Shown here piece after piece: positions 44,399 through 53,641 of a DNA stretch of 64,000 nucleotides (position 1 is its first letter; each line of letters opens with the position of its first letter). A program made the translations under genes and the position numbers. The notes beneath the pieces were generated by a model. That model saw nothing but the letters and a program-made list of their open reading frames with translations, did not search any database and was not told the origin of the DNA. The stretch comes from an uncultured Chthonomonadales bacterium (GTDB lineage: Bacteria; Armatimonadota; Chthonomonadetes; Chthonomonadales; CAJBBX01), in the NCBI GenBank assembly GCA_938005745.1, contig CALLMM010000010.1, positions 186,001 to 250,000 on the forward strand. The letters are read 5' to 3'.

Positions 44399-46556
44399 AC
44401 GCGGTTCCACTCGAAACGGCGTCCGCGTCGGGCGGCTTGCGGCTCTGGCGGGGGTGATGCTCCTGTCGGTCTGGTCGTCCGCAGCCGGCGCGCAGGGGCG
44501 CGTGCTGGAGCAAAGGAGGATCATCCTGGACGATCAGCCGGCAGCGATCAAGCCGCTGGTGCTGCACCTGAACGACTATATGGTTCCGCTCGGACAGGCG
44601 GTGCGCGTCCTGACGGGGGGAAAGGCGCAGCCCGACCGGGATACCGCGAAACTCTACACCATCCGCTACGAAGGAAAACCGGTGATCCAGCTTCCTATTG
44701 ATCCATCGGCGGGGAGCCTTCCGATCGTCAACGGGCGTCAGGCGGCGGGATACGCCTATTCGCGCCCGCAGTGGCTGGAGCTTCCCGGCGGGCAGCGTCT
44801 GCTGATGGTGAACCTGGAGACGATCACCGCGCTGCTCGGGATCACGATGGATGTGGATGACGCGCAGATCTCGCTCTTCACGCCGGAGTACTGGTGTCGG
44901 CAGCTGGGGCTGAACCCGCAGGCGACCGAAGGACGCACCTTCAAGAATCTGGGCTTGATCCCGGAGATGGGCATCTCGCCTCCGGCGAAGCGTCTGCTGA
45001 TCTGGCTGCGTCCTCCCGCCCGGGTCTACGCGCAGATATACAAACTGTCCGGCGGCGCGCCGGAGCCGATGCTGGGCTGGAACGATTTTGTCCAGACGCC
45101 GGTTACGCAGCCGCGCGGCGGAGTGGAGAAGGAGCGGGTCTGGGAGAGCGCGCGCGACCGCCCCGTCCGGGTGCAGACCCAGTTCTACGGACTCAACGGG
45201 GAGAAGCTCTACGGCTCCTATGTCGCCGTGATGTCCCGCAGAGATACGCAGTACCGGAACCTGATCGAGGCGATCAACAGCGGCGAACTGGCTCCGGACG
45301 AGTTTGCGGTTGTCGGGCTGCGTCAGAGCGTGCGCGACAGTCTGGTGCTGTATGAGCCGTATGATGTCAAGCCGGGGGATACCGTCGCCAGCGTCGCGCT
45401 GAGGTATCGGATGGCGGAGGGGCTTCTCCGGACGCTCAACGGTCTCTCCCGTACCGACACGCTGCGCGGGGTTCAGATGCTCGTGGTGATGACAGGCTTC
45501 GATGAGGCGCGCGTGCGGCAGGCACAGCAGGTGAACTACGAAGTGGTCGGGATGTACGAGGTGCAGCCGGGCGAAAATGTCGAGACGCTGGCGCAGCGCT
45601 GCGGCGTTACCGCGCAGGAGTTTCGCAACGCCAACGCGATGGCGATCCCGCTGAATGAGCCGGTGCGTCCCGGCGATCTGGTCTGGCTGATCAAGCCGCT
45701 CAATCAGCCGCCTCCGCCGACGGCTCCGCAGCCCAATATCACCGGCACCTACGGCATCTCCACCACCAACCGCACGGTGACGCTCCGCCAGAACACCAGC
45801 AGTCCGAACGCACCGGCGATGACGCAGGTGCGTTCCGGAGAGCGCGTGGTGGTGCTCGGTCAGACGCGAAACCGCCAGTACGCGATGGTCGGAACGCCCA
45901 GCGGCGTAACCGGCTATGTGCCGTCCAATACGATCAGCCGTCCGACCCTGGTCAATATCCCCACAACGGGGCAGGGCATGCACCCGACGGTGGTGGAGGC
46001 GTTGAAGTGGGAGAGGGTGGTCTCCTATGTCTGGGGCGGCAATCGTCTGGAGCCGGGCGGGGGCGTGGACTGCTCCCACTTTGTGGCGAACGTCTTTGCG
46101 CGCGTGCGCGAGCCGGTTCCCAGTCCTCCGGTGCGCAATATGCAGAATTTCGGCAATATCGTCCATATTAAACAGGGAACCTATGAGCGTTTCGGACGCC
46201 AGTTTGAAAGCCCGCAGACGGTCGCCTACCTCCCGCTGCAGTCGGGGGATCGCGTCATCTTTCAGTCCAAATCCAGCTACCATACCGGCATCTATATCGG
46301 CAACTTCCGGGGGATGCAGCACGCGCTTGTCCACTGTAACAGCACGCACAACACCGTCACCGTAGACCCGATGCTGGGACGCTATCTGGGCGGAATCTAC
46401 CGCTACACCGTGCGGGGCGCCAATCGCGCGGCGGATGCGATGGACGATCTGCAGTGGCTTGCCGGCAAGGTGGACGCGGAGATGCTTGCGCGCGGCGAGC
46501 TGATCCCCATTCTGGCTCTGGAGCCGCAGGATCCGAAAGCCAGAAAGACAAGGTAA
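44379..46556 (+). CDS. Secreted NlpC/P60 peptidase with LysM and SH3 domains
   Basis: The 725-residue protein has a signal peptide (core LAALAGVMLLSVWSS, cleavage near GAQG), an amine-oxidase-N-like stalk domain (about 45-180, MVPLGQAVRVLTGG), two LysM motifs (YDVKPGDTVASVALRY near 330; YEVQPGENVETLAQRCGV near 395), an SH3 domain (VTLRQNTSS..GYVPSNTIS near 460-520) and a C-terminal NlpC/P60 domain. The catalytic Cys is C565 in GGGVDCSHF and the His is H635 in SYHTGIYIG. It would cleave gamma-D-glutamyl bonds of peptidoglycan, perhaps to let the injection apparatus or its cargo through the wall. I chose ATG 44379 for its GGAGGA site. Confidence 0.85.
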   Translation: MIRLHSRRGSTRNGVRVGRLAALAGVMLLSVWSSAAGAQGRVLEQRRIILDDQPAAIKPLVLHLNDYMVPLGQAVRVLTGGKAQPDRDTAKLYTIRYEGKPVIQLPIDPSAGSLPIVNGRQAAGYAYSRPQWLELPGGQRLLMVNLETITALLGITMDVDDAQISLFTPEYWCRQLGLNPQATEGRTFKNLGLIPEMGISPPAKRLLIWLRPPARVYAQIYKLSGGAPEPMLGWNDFVQTPVTQPRGGVEKERVWESARDRPVRVQTQFYGLNGEKLYGSYVAVMSRRDTQYRNLIEAINSGELAPDEFAVVGLRQSVRDSLVLYEPYDVKPGDTVASVALRYRMAEGLLRTLNGLSRTDTLRGVQMLVVMTGFDEARVRQAQQVNYEVVGMYEVQPGENVETLAQRCGVTAQEFRNANAMAIPLNEPVRPGDLVWLIKPLNQPPPPTAPQPNITGTYGISTTNRTVTLRQNTSSPNAPAMTQVRSGERVVVLGQTRNRQYAMVGTPSGVTGYVPSNTISRPTLVNIPTTGQGMHPTVVEALKWERVVSYVWGGNRLEPGGGVDCSHFVANVFARVREPVPSPPVRNMQNFGNIVHIKQGTYERFGRQFESPQTVAYLPLQSGDRVIFQSKSSYHTGIYIGNFRGMQHALVHCNSTHNTVTVDPMLGRYLGGIYRYTVRGANRAADAMDDLQWLAGKVDAEMLARGELIPILALEPQDPKARKTR

Positions 46557-46562
46557 ACGACT

Positions 46563-48329
46563 ATGCGCGGACTCTGCTACCGGGCGGTTTTCACCGCAAT
46601 GATCTGCATAATGCTGCCTGCGCTGTCCGCCTCCGGGCAGAACGGCTACGGACTGCTGGTTGCGGTAGATCAGTACTCCTTCATCACAGCGGAGCGGGAT
46701 CGTCTGCGGGGAGCCTCCACCGATCTGGAGCTGACCCGGCGAATGCTCGGCGTCTTTGGCTTCAAGAACCTGATCGCGCTGCGCAACTCGCAGGCGCGCA
46801 GCGCCGACATCCTGCGGGAGATGGGGCGGATCGAGACGAAGGCGCAGCGGGGCGATCAGGCGGTCTTCTACTTCAGCGGGCGCGGGTCGGTGGCTCCCGA
46901 TCCCCGCAATAACAACGATCCGCGAAACATGGAGCCGACGCTGGTCCCCTTTGACGGGGTGAGAGAGACGCCGCGCAACGACATGCGCATCCGCCGCGTG
47001 GAGGAGTGGGCGACCCGGCTAGAGCGCAAGGGCGTAACGGTCACGGTGATCCTGGACACCTGCTTTGTCGGCGACGCCCGCAAGTCCGGCGAGTTTCGCC
47101 CCTGGCGGGACGTGCCCCGCTCGGTCGTCCGGCAGGGCGTGCCGCGCGAGCAGATATACCGCGGACCGGGACTGTGCCTGACAGCGACGACGGCGCGCGG
47201 ACGCAGTTATGAGTGGGAACTCACCTTCGGGCGATGGTCCGGAGCCTTCACCTACGAACTGATCTGCGCGGCGGGAAAGCGGTTTCCGGAGCGTCCGACC
47301 TGGGGCGAGATGGTGGAGGATGTGCGGCGCTTCTTCCTCTCCAAGGCGCGCGACTACATGCCCGGACAGATCCCCTCTCCGGCGCGTGCCGATCTGGCTT
47401 ACGATCTGCGCGACCGCGCCATCTTTACGCCGGAACACGCGCCCGCGGAGCCGACGACCGCGCCGACCCCGCAGCAGCAGCAGGAGTTCAAGCAGGTGCT
47501 TGACGAGCGCAAAGAGATGGATCGCAACCTGCGGGTCTCGCTGGATGTGCTGGATGTGAGCGATCAGGAGCGCAAGCGGATCCTGGATGAACTCTATATG
47601 CCGCTGAAAACCTACCTCGCGGATAACCTGCAGGGGGTGATGCTGGTGGCTCCGGGAGCCGCCCGTCCCGACCGCGTGATCCAGATCATGGACTACTCGC
47701 GCGGACGCCTCTCCGCCAAGCTGAAAGGGACGGAGGTGGAGGACGTTCGGCTGAAGACGGCGTCGGGCAGAGACATCGCGGAGGTCATGCAGGGCGGACT
47801 CGCGGACTATATTCAACGGCAGGCGTATGTGCTCAAGCTCTACCGCATGGCGGAGACCGGACAGAACCTGCCGGGCGAGTGGAGCGTCCGCACCGATAGA
47901 GCCGAGTACGCCGCCGACGTCAACAATCCGCGCCAGAGCGACTCGCTGGTGATCCAGATCGAATCGGTGGTCGAGGGAGACCTCTACATTCTCAACCAGG
48001 ACCCCAACGGGCTGGTGCATCTGCTCTGGCCCGCGCCGGCTGCGCCGAATAACCGGGTGAAGATCGGCGCGACGCGCTGGCCCGAGAGCAGCGGCATCCG
48101 AATCCGGGTGCTGCCGCCAAAAGGACAGACCATCAATCGCGCGCTGCTGGTCGTATCCTCCGCGCCGCTGCCGTCGCTGGAGCCGCCCGCCGGCACAGAG
48201 TGGCAGGACGACGATCCCGCCTACTCGAAGGCGGAACTGGCGCACCTGCGCGCGCTGCTGGAGGCGATCCAGAACGGACAGGCGCGCTGGGCGATCCGTA
48301 CCTTCACCTATGACACGGTGGAACGCTGA
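46563..48329 (+). CDS. Secreted caspase-like (C14) protein with substituted catalytic His, plus DUF4384
   Basis: The 588-residue protein has a signal peptide (cleavage near SASGQ), an N-terminal caspase-fold domain (about 28-260) and a C-terminal DUF4384-type domain (about 435-540, VVEGDLYILNQDPNGLVHLL). The Cys position is kept, C167 in VILDTCFVGDA, but the His of the canonical SGHG motif reads SGRG (R107, codon CGC where CAC would give His). It may be a pseudo-enzyme, a regulator of the intact caspase-like protein at 20487-24620, or the result of one base error. It starts six bases after the NlpC/P60 gene, so it is in the same operon. Confidence 0.82.
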   Translation: MRGLCYRAVFTAMICIMLPALSASGQNGYGLLVAVDQYSFITAERDRLRGASTDLELTRRMLGVFGFKNLIALRNSQARSADILREMGRIETKAQRGDQAVFYFSGRGSVAPDPRNNNDPRNMEPTLVPFDGVRETPRNDMRIRRVEEWATRLERKGVTVTVILDTCFVGDARKSGEFRPWRDVPRSVVRQGVPREQIYRGPGLCLTATTARGRSYEWELTFGRWSGAFTYELICAAGKRFPERPTWGEMVEDVRRFFLSKARDYMPGQIPSPARADLAYDLRDRAIFTPEHAPAEPTTAPTPQQQQEFKQVLDERKEMDRNLRVSLDVLDVSDQERKRILDELYMPLKTYLADNLQGVMLVAPGAARPDRVIQIMDYSRGRLSAKLKGTEVEDVRLKTASGRDIAEVMQGGLADYIQRQAYVLKLYRMAETGQNLPGEWSVRTDRAEYAADVNNPRQSDSLVIQIESVVEGDLYILNQDPNGLVHLLWPAPAAPNNRVKIGATRWPESSGIRIRVLPPKGQTINRALLVVSSAPLPSLEPPAGTEWQDDDPAYSKAELAHLRALLEAIQNGQARWAIRTFTYDTVER

Positions 48330-48346
48330 GCGTTCCGGGAGCAGGC

Positions 48347-48457
48347 ATGAACCCTCTCTTCTATAAGCCGCGCGACGCCCGGGCGGCGGACTTCATCCCT
48401 TTCTGCTGGAACGGGGAGCGCCGATGGATCTATCTGCATATCTGTGCAGAGGCTTGA
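48347..48457 (+). pseudogene. GH32-like N-terminal remnant
   Basis: Thirty-six codons from the ATG at 48347, with GGGAGCAGG upstream, encode MNPLFYKPRDARAADFIPF followed by CWNGERRWIYLHICAEA and a stop. The pattern FYKP..A..GD.IPF.WNG....FYLH is the usual start of GH32/GH43-type beta-fructofuranosidase-like proteins, which are several hundred residues long. Only the first strand pair is left. I read it as a decayed gene or a rearrangement scar at the end of the injection-system cluster; a real short peptide cannot be excluded. Confidence 0.4.
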
Positions 48458-48479
48458 CCGCGCCGCAGACCCCGCATTC

Positions 48480-48508
48480 TTGACAGTATGCGGGCGCAGT
48501 GGTATACT
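48480..48508 (+). promoter_or_regulatory. Consensus promoter for accB-hom
   Basis: TTGACA (48480-48485), a 17-base spacer and TATACT (48503-48508) match the murA promoter boxes exactly. The start would be near 48515, giving a leader of about 130 bases before accB. Confidence 0.88.
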
Positions 48509-48644
48509 TGCCGCAGGTAGAGGGGCGTAGGCTGCTATGCCCTTCTTGTTTTATGTCCGGAGCGATCCCGAAGAGGCGAATTTCGTTCCGGCTCTTCTGC
48601 AGAGGCGCGTAACTGCCAACAATCAGGAGTGTCTTCGCAAAACC

Positions 48645-49142
48645 ATGTCCGACACGGATGATGAACTGAGTGAGATCGAGCGGCTGATCCGGCTGGTGGA
48701 GACGCATCACCTGACGGAGTTGATCGTAGAGGAGGGCGGAACGCGCATTCGGATACGCGGAGCCGGATATGCGGCGCGTCCGCGTCCCGCAGCGGCGCAG
48801 GCTCCGCAGGAGGATGCGCCGTTTGTGGAAGAGGAGGAGGCGTTCTATCTGCCTCCCCCCGCGCCGGAGACAGGCGCGAAGTCCGGCGGCAGCCGCGTCG
48901 CGGTCGAAGCGCCGATGATCGGGGTCTTCTACCGATCCCCCGGTCCCGATCAGCCCCCGTTCGTAGAGGTGGGCGATATGGTTGAAGTCGGGCAGCCTAT
49001 CGGTCTGATCGAGGCGATGAAGGTCTTCTCGGAGATACCCTGCGAACATGCGGGGCGCGTGGCGGAGATCGTCGCCGCCAATGGGAAGCTGGTGCGTACC
49101 GGCGAGCCGCTGATCTATCTGGAGGTAGACGACAGAAGATAG
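48645..49142 (+). CDS. accB: Biotin carboxyl carrier protein of acetyl-CoA carboxylase
   Basis: AccB carries the biotin used to carboxylate acetyl-CoA to malonyl-CoA, the first step of fatty acid synthesis. The 165-residue product begins with the typical helix (ELSEIERLIRLVETHHLTEL, then VEEGGTRIRIR), has a Pro/Ala linker and ends in a biotinyl domain, with the attachment site K126 in IEAMKVF. I chose ATG 48645 because it gives the usual N-terminus. An in-frame ATG at 48537 with GAGGGG upstream would add 36 residues. No accC follows, so the partner subunits must be elsewhere. Confidence 0.9.
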   Translation: MSDTDDELSEIERLIRLVETHHLTELIVEEGGTRIRIRGAGYAARPRPAAAQAPQEDAPFVEEEEAFYLPPPAPETGAKSGGSRVAVEAPMIGVFYRSPGPDQPPFVEVGDMVEVGQPIGLIEAMKVFSEIPCEHAGRVAEIVAANGKLVRTGEPLIYLEVDDRR

Positions 49143-49167
49143 CGGCGTCGTCTCTGCGTTGCAAGAT

Positions 49168-50457
49168 ATGAAAGACGTGATTCACATCGGGATACTGGGA
49201 CTGGGAGTGGTCGGCTCCGGAACCGTTGCGCTGCTGCAGCAGAACCGGCAGATCATCGAGCGCAAGGTCGGCGCGCGACTCAATATCCGCCGGATCGCCG
49301 TGCGCGACATCCATAAGCGGCGTCCGGTGGAGGTGGATCGCAGCCTCCTGACCAGCAATCCCATCGAGGTGCTGGACGATCCCGAAATAGATATCGTCTG
49401 CGAGTTGATCGGCGGGGTCAGCCCGGCGAAGGAGTATGTGCTGCGCGCCCTCCGCAACGGCAAGCATATCGTTACCGCCAACAAGGAGATGATCGCCAAA
49501 GAGGGGCACGCGATCATGGAGGAGGCGGGGAGACGGCAGCTCGATTTTCAGTTCGAAGGCTCGGTCGCAGGCGGCATCCCGATCATTCAACCCATGAAGA
49601 ACGCCCTGTCCGGCAACGCCATTCAGGAGATCATGGGCATTGTGAACGGGACGACCAACTATATTCTGACCCGCATGACCCTGGAGAACGCCGACTTTGC
49701 CGCCGTGCTCCGGGAGGCGCAGGCGCTCGGGTATGCGGAAGCCGATCCCTCCAGCGATATAGAGGGGTTCGACGCGCAGTATAAGCTGGCGATCCTCAGC
49801 TCTATCGCCTTTACCTGCCGCGTCTCGCTGCAGAAGGTCTATGTGGAGGGGATCACCCATATCACCCGCCGCGATATCGAGTGCGCGCGGGAACTAGGCT
49901 ATGTCATCAAGCTGCTGGCGATCGGCTCACGGGTCGGCAGCGACGCCATTCAGGCGCGCGTCCACCCGGCGCTGCTGCCGGTCAACCACCCGCTGGCTTC
50001 CACCAACGATGTCTACAACGCGATCTATCTGCGTGGAGATTCGGTCGGCGACGTGATGTTCTACGGGCGGGGCGCGGGGATGATGCCGACCGGCAGCGCG
50101 GTGGTCGGCGATATCATTGATGTCTGCCGCAACCTCCTGCGCGGCGCAACCGGACGCACGCCCTGCACCTGCTTCGATCAGCGGGAGATGCTCCCGATGG
50201 ATACGGTCGAGACCAAGTACTACCTGCGTATGCTGGTGCTGGATAAGCCGGGCGTGCTGGCTGCCATCGCCGGAGTGCTGGGCGAAAACGAGGTCTCCAT
50301 CGAATCGGTGGTGCAGAAAGCGACAGCGCATCAGCAGGCGGAGATCATCTGGGTAACCCACAGGGTCCGCGAGTCGAATATGCGCGCCGCCCTGAAGCAG
50401 ATTGACGCCCTGCCGGTCGTCGCCTCCATAGAGAACTGGCTCCGCGTCGAAGAGTAG
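49168..50457 (+). CDS. hom: Homoserine dehydrogenase
   Basis: This enzyme reduces aspartate semialdehyde to homoserine, leading to threonine and methionine. The 429-residue product has the NAD(P) motif GILGLGVVGSGTV, the TANKEMIAKEG segment, the catalytic-domain signature VNGTTNYILTRM and EADPSSDIEGFDA, and a C-terminal ACT domain (LRMLVLDKPGVLAAIAGVLGENEVSIESVVQ) that normally binds threonine for feedback control. I use ATG 49168; a TTG at 49159 is possible. It lies 25 bases after accB in the same transcription unit and ends three bases before a convergent gene. Confidence 0.93.
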   Translation: MKDVIHIGILGLGVVGSGTVALLQQNRQIIERKVGARLNIRRIAVRDIHKRRPVEVDRSLLTSNPIEVLDDPEIDIVCELIGGVSPAKEYVLRALRNGKHIVTANKEMIAKEGHAIMEEAGRRQLDFQFEGSVAGGIPIIQPMKNALSGNAIQEIMGIVNGTTNYILTRMTLENADFAAVLREAQALGYAEADPSSDIEGFDAQYKLAILSSIAFTCRVSLQKVYVEGITHITRRDIECARELGYVIKLLAIGSRVGSDAIQARVHPALLPVNHPLASTNDVYNAIYLRGDSVGDVMFYGRGAGMMPTGSAVVGDIIDVCRNLLRGATGRTPCTCFDQREMLPMDTVETKYYLRMLVLDKPGVLAAIAGVLGENEVSIESVVQKATAHQQAEIIWVTHRVRESNMRAALKQIDALPVVASIENWLRVEE

Positions 50458-50460
50458 CCC

Positions 50461-53100
50461 CTACGCCTGCGTCTTCACGCTCTCAAACGCCACATCCCCC
50501 CGCCGCGCGCGCTGCATCCGCCACCGCATCACCAGCAGACAGATCGGGAGCAGCAGCAGCGCGTAGAGCGCCTCCCAGAAGACCCAGCCTGCCGGACCCG
50601 ACAGCAGGGGCAGCAACGCGGGAACCGGGAGATGGAAGAAGGTGATGAAGATCGCCGCCACGTAGCCTATGCTCAGAAGCACCGCAAGACCGACCCCGTC
50701 CGCCTCTTTGCGCAGGAGCGTCGCGCAGGTCAGCCCGATCAGTCCGCTCATCAACAGCAGGATCATCGGCAGGATCAGCAGCAGCAGGTAGCCGGCAAGG
50801 ACCCGGATCGGCGATCCGCCCCACAGGAACACGCCGGGCAGCAGCAGCAGACTCCAGGCGATCAGAAGGACAAAGGTCAGCAGCGACGGGGCGAGCGTTC
50901 CGAACAGTTTCCCGATCAGTATCTCTGCGGTGGTGAGCGGCGAGACCAGCACGAAACCCAGCGTGGACCGGTCTCTCTCCCTGCCGAATGCCGCCCCGCA
51001 GACCGACGCCCCGAGAAACGGGCTCACTGCCGCCATCAGCAGCATCGCGCTGGCGATCAGCCCGCCGCAGATCGTGCCGTAGCCGAATACGCTGTCGCCA
51101 AAAAACAGCTCTGCCATCCCCTCCAGAAAGAACCGCGACGCATCCGCGTAGTAGAAAGCTGCCCCGGGAAGAAGCGTCAGCATCAGCCCGATCAGCGTCA
51201 TGTCCACCGGAGTCAGGCGTCCGCGAAAGAGAACGCGCGCCTCCTTGATCAGCACCGGATTGTCGGTGCGCTTCTGAATCCAGGCGATCAGACGCAGCGC
51301 CGCAGGATAGTCTCGCTTCTCCTTCTCCGGTTTCGTGATCGGCTCCTCGCCGGAAGCGGATGCGTCCGCCTCCCGGCTGTGCCTGACAGCCGCGCTGCGC
51401 GGCAGACGCAGGCGCAGAAGCGCGGACAGGAGCGTCAGCCCCGACGCCCAGAGCAGATAGCTGCTCCAGGAGGGAACGACTGCCTGGATCGAGAGACTCT
51501 GCGCCGCCTGCGATGCGATACGCTGGGTGTGGGGAGTCAGGCAGAGGATGCCGGTCAGCGGGCTGAGCGCGGAGAGTCCGGAGAGAGCCGCGTTCAGCGG
51601 CGGGTAGGGGCTGAAGAACCCCGCCAGCGGAATGAGCAGCAGCGCGGCGTAGGCTCCCGCTCTATGCGGCGCAAGCGCGCAGGTAAGAACCGCTCCCAGA
51701 AGGGTTACCAGGGCGATCTGTCCCCACATCTTCAGCGCGGGAAGCGGGAAGGGGTTTCTCATCCCCAGCAGGCAGGCGATCGTATAGAGGCAGAGGACCG
51801 TCAGGAACGGCGACAGGAGGTAGAGCGCGCCGGCGCGCCGTATCGCGGAGGCGTCGGTCGGCGATGTCTCCGCGTTCTGTGAAAGAGCGACCGCCTGCTG
51901 AAACAGCGGGCTGTGGAGCGTTCGCAGGCGTCCCCAGGTTGTCAGCCCGATCCACCAGCCTCCCAGCCAGATCAGTCCCATCAGGCTCAGCGTCGGACTC
52001 TTTGTCAGCAGGCTGACCATCGCGGCGGTCAGTTCTGAGGCGACAAACGGCTTCCAGAAGAGACCGAGCAGCGTGAATGCCAGGAGCGCGGCGTATGCGG
52101 CGCGGGCGCGCCAGTAGATCGGCGTATCCCACAGCGCATAGATCTGCTCATTGTCGCCGATACGCAGGTACATGCTGCTCTCCCACATCCGCAGGGTTCG
52201 GGCGAAGAGAAAGAGCGGCAGGATGAGCAGCACGGGAGGCAGCGTGAAGGCGTAGAAGGGAGAGGGGGTATAGAGCCATCGCGCCGCGCAGACCACCCAG
52301 GTCAGCGGAAACGGCAGGAGGAACAGCCCCAGGTCTCGCGGCAGCGACTGCCACAGGACGATCAGCAGGTTGATCATGCCGAACCCGCCGAATATCCAGC
52401 GCGTGAAGGGGGAGAGGGAGGTCAGAATGATCAGCCAGCTTATGAGGGTGTCCATCGAGCCGCTGCCTCTGCCGCCCTGTTTGCGCTTCTGGATCGCATC
52501 CGCCTCCAATCCGCCAAAGACCGGCACAAGCCAGCGGGGTGGAGCGAAGGCGATCATGGCGAACAGGAGGTAGAGCGCGGGGATGTCCAGAGGGCGAACC
52601 CCGCCCAGACTGACGGCAAAGGCGTAGAAGGGCAGTCCGGCGGCTGCCATCAGCACTCCCTGCAGGAACGGGTGAACGGAAGCCTGAAGGATGATCTGAA
52701 ACGGGGGGACCGGCGTCATCAACAGAGCGGGCAGTGTGTTCTGACGGTACTCCTGCAGGAAGAACGAGAGGGTGCGCCGCCGGGAGGCGTGCATCACAAA
52801 CCAGACGTGGACTGCGGAGACGGATGCCAGCAGCAGCGCGCCGTAGCTGCCGCCCAGCCAGGAGGGTATTCCGTGACGCAGACCGACGCTCTCCAGCCGC
52901 CACTTCACCAGCGCCATGGTCAGGATCAGCCCGGTCAGCAGGGTCAACAGCGTGATCAGGGCGAGCAGAAAGGGTTCTCGCCGGCGATGGTCGCGCCGCA
53001 TCTCCCGCACGGCGATGGGATTGTCCGCCAGGGAGAGCGTATCGGTGAAGGCGCGCTGATAGAGGGAGGGCAGAAGACGACTCAACACGGAAGCAAACAA
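50461..53100 (-). CDS. ABC-2-type multi-span membrane protein with internal duplication
   Basis: The 879-residue protein has many membrane helices and looks like two ABC-2-type permease halves in one chain. The first half starts DNPIAVREMRRDHRRREPF and the second (from about residue 615) starts DNPVLIKEARVLFRGRLTP. The second half also has FGRERDRSTLGFVLVSPLTTAEILIGKLFGTL, typical of ABC-2 transporters that lack their own ATPase. The cognate ATP-binding subunit is not in the window. It begins four bases after the GNAT gene stop and is probably cotranscribed with it. Confidence 0.7.
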   Translation of the reverse strand: MFASVLSRLLPSLYQRAFTDTLSLADNPIAVREMRRDHRRREPFLLALITLLTLLTGLILTMALVKWRLESVGLRHGIPSWLGGSYGALLLASVSAVHVWFVMHASRRRTLSFFLQEYRQNTLPALLMTPVPPFQIILQASVHPFLQGVLMAAAGLPFYAFAVSLGGVRPLDIPALYLLFAMIAFAPPRWLVPVFGGLEADAIQKRKQGGRGSGSMDTLISWLIILTSLSPFTRWIFGGFGMINLLIVLWQSLPRDLGLFLLPFPLTWVVCAARWLYTPSPFYAFTLPPVLLILPLFLFARTLRMWESSMYLRIGDNEQIYALWDTPIYWRARAAYAALLAFTLLGLFWKPFVASELTAAMVSLLTKSPTLSLMGLIWLGGWWIGLTTWGRLRTLHSPLFQQAVALSQNAETSPTDASAIRRAGALYLLSPFLTVLCLYTIACLLGMRNPFPLPALKMWGQIALVTLLGAVLTCALAPHRAGAYAALLLIPLAGFFSPYPPLNAALSGLSALSPLTGILCLTPHTQRIASQAAQSLSIQAVVPSWSSYLLWASGLTLLSALLRLRLPRSAAVRHSREADASASGEEPITKPEKEKRDYPAALRLIAWIQKRTDNPVLIKEARVLFRGRLTPVDMTLIGLMLTLLPGAAFYYADASRFFLEGMAELFFGDSVFGYGTICGGLIASAMLLMAAVSPFLGASVCGAAFGRERDRSTLGFVLVSPLTTAEILIGKLFGTLAPSLLTFVLLIAWSLLLLPGVFLWGGSPIRVLAGYLLLLILPMILLLMSGLIGLTCATLLRKEADGVGLAVLLSIGYVAAIFITFFHLPVPALLPLLSGPAGWVFWEALYALLLLPICLLVMRWRMQRARRGDVAFESVKTQA

Positions 53101-53104
53101 CGGA

Positions 53105-53611
53105 TCAGGAATCCGTTTCAGGGCGCTGATGGATCACGGCGATCTCGCCGCAGTCCGGGAACTTGGGACAGTAGACGCACTCGGTCCAGACCTTGCGGGG
53201 CAGCAGCGCTTTGTCCACGCGCTGATAGCCCATCTTCTCAAACAGTTCCGGCACATAGGTCAGGGCAAAGACCCGCTTGATGTCCAGCGCGTCCGCCTCT
53301 TCGGTGCAGGCGAGGATGAGCCTGCGCCCGTAGCCCTTACCCTGCGAGGCTTCCGATACCGCCAGCGATTTCAGCTCCGCCAGGTCTTTCCAGCTGACAT
53401 GCAGCGCGGCGCACCCGACGACCTCTCCCTCCTCTTCGATCACGAAGAAGTCGCGGATGTTCTCGTACAGCTCTCCCAGACTGCGATGAAGCATCAGCCC
53501 CTGATCGGCAAAGCCGTTGATCAGTCGCTGCATTGCCAGCGCGTCGCTGGTGCGCGCTTTGCGAAGGAGTCCCTGCGCCTGCCGGTCTGTCTGTGAATGT
53601 GTGGTCGTCAT
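53105..53611 (-). CDS. GNAT-family acetyltransferase, short ArgA-like
   Basis: The 168-residue protein has the GNAT acetyl-CoA loop LAVSEASQGKGYGRRLI and the preceding strands VVGCAALHVSWKDLAELKSL. The C-terminal VYCPKFPDCGEIAVIHQ with its two Cys is typical of the short N-acetylglutamate-synthase-like group (COG1246), so arginine biosynthesis is a reasonable guess. I chose ATG 53611 (MTTTHSQTDRQ) with AGGA upstream, downstream of a good promoter. The frame extends upstream without support. The ABC-2-type gene follows after four bases. Confidence 0.82.
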   Translation of the reverse strand: MTTTHSQTDRQAQGLLRKARTSDALAMQRLINGFADQGLMLHRSLGELYENIRDFFVIEEEGEVVGCAALHVSWKDLAELKSLAVSEASQGKGYGRRLILACTEEADALDIKRVFALTYVPELFEKMGYQRVDKALLPRKVWTECVYCPKFPDCGEIAVIHQRPETDS

Positions 53612-53641
53612 ATTCCTGATCTCGATAGGTATGAATGCACT

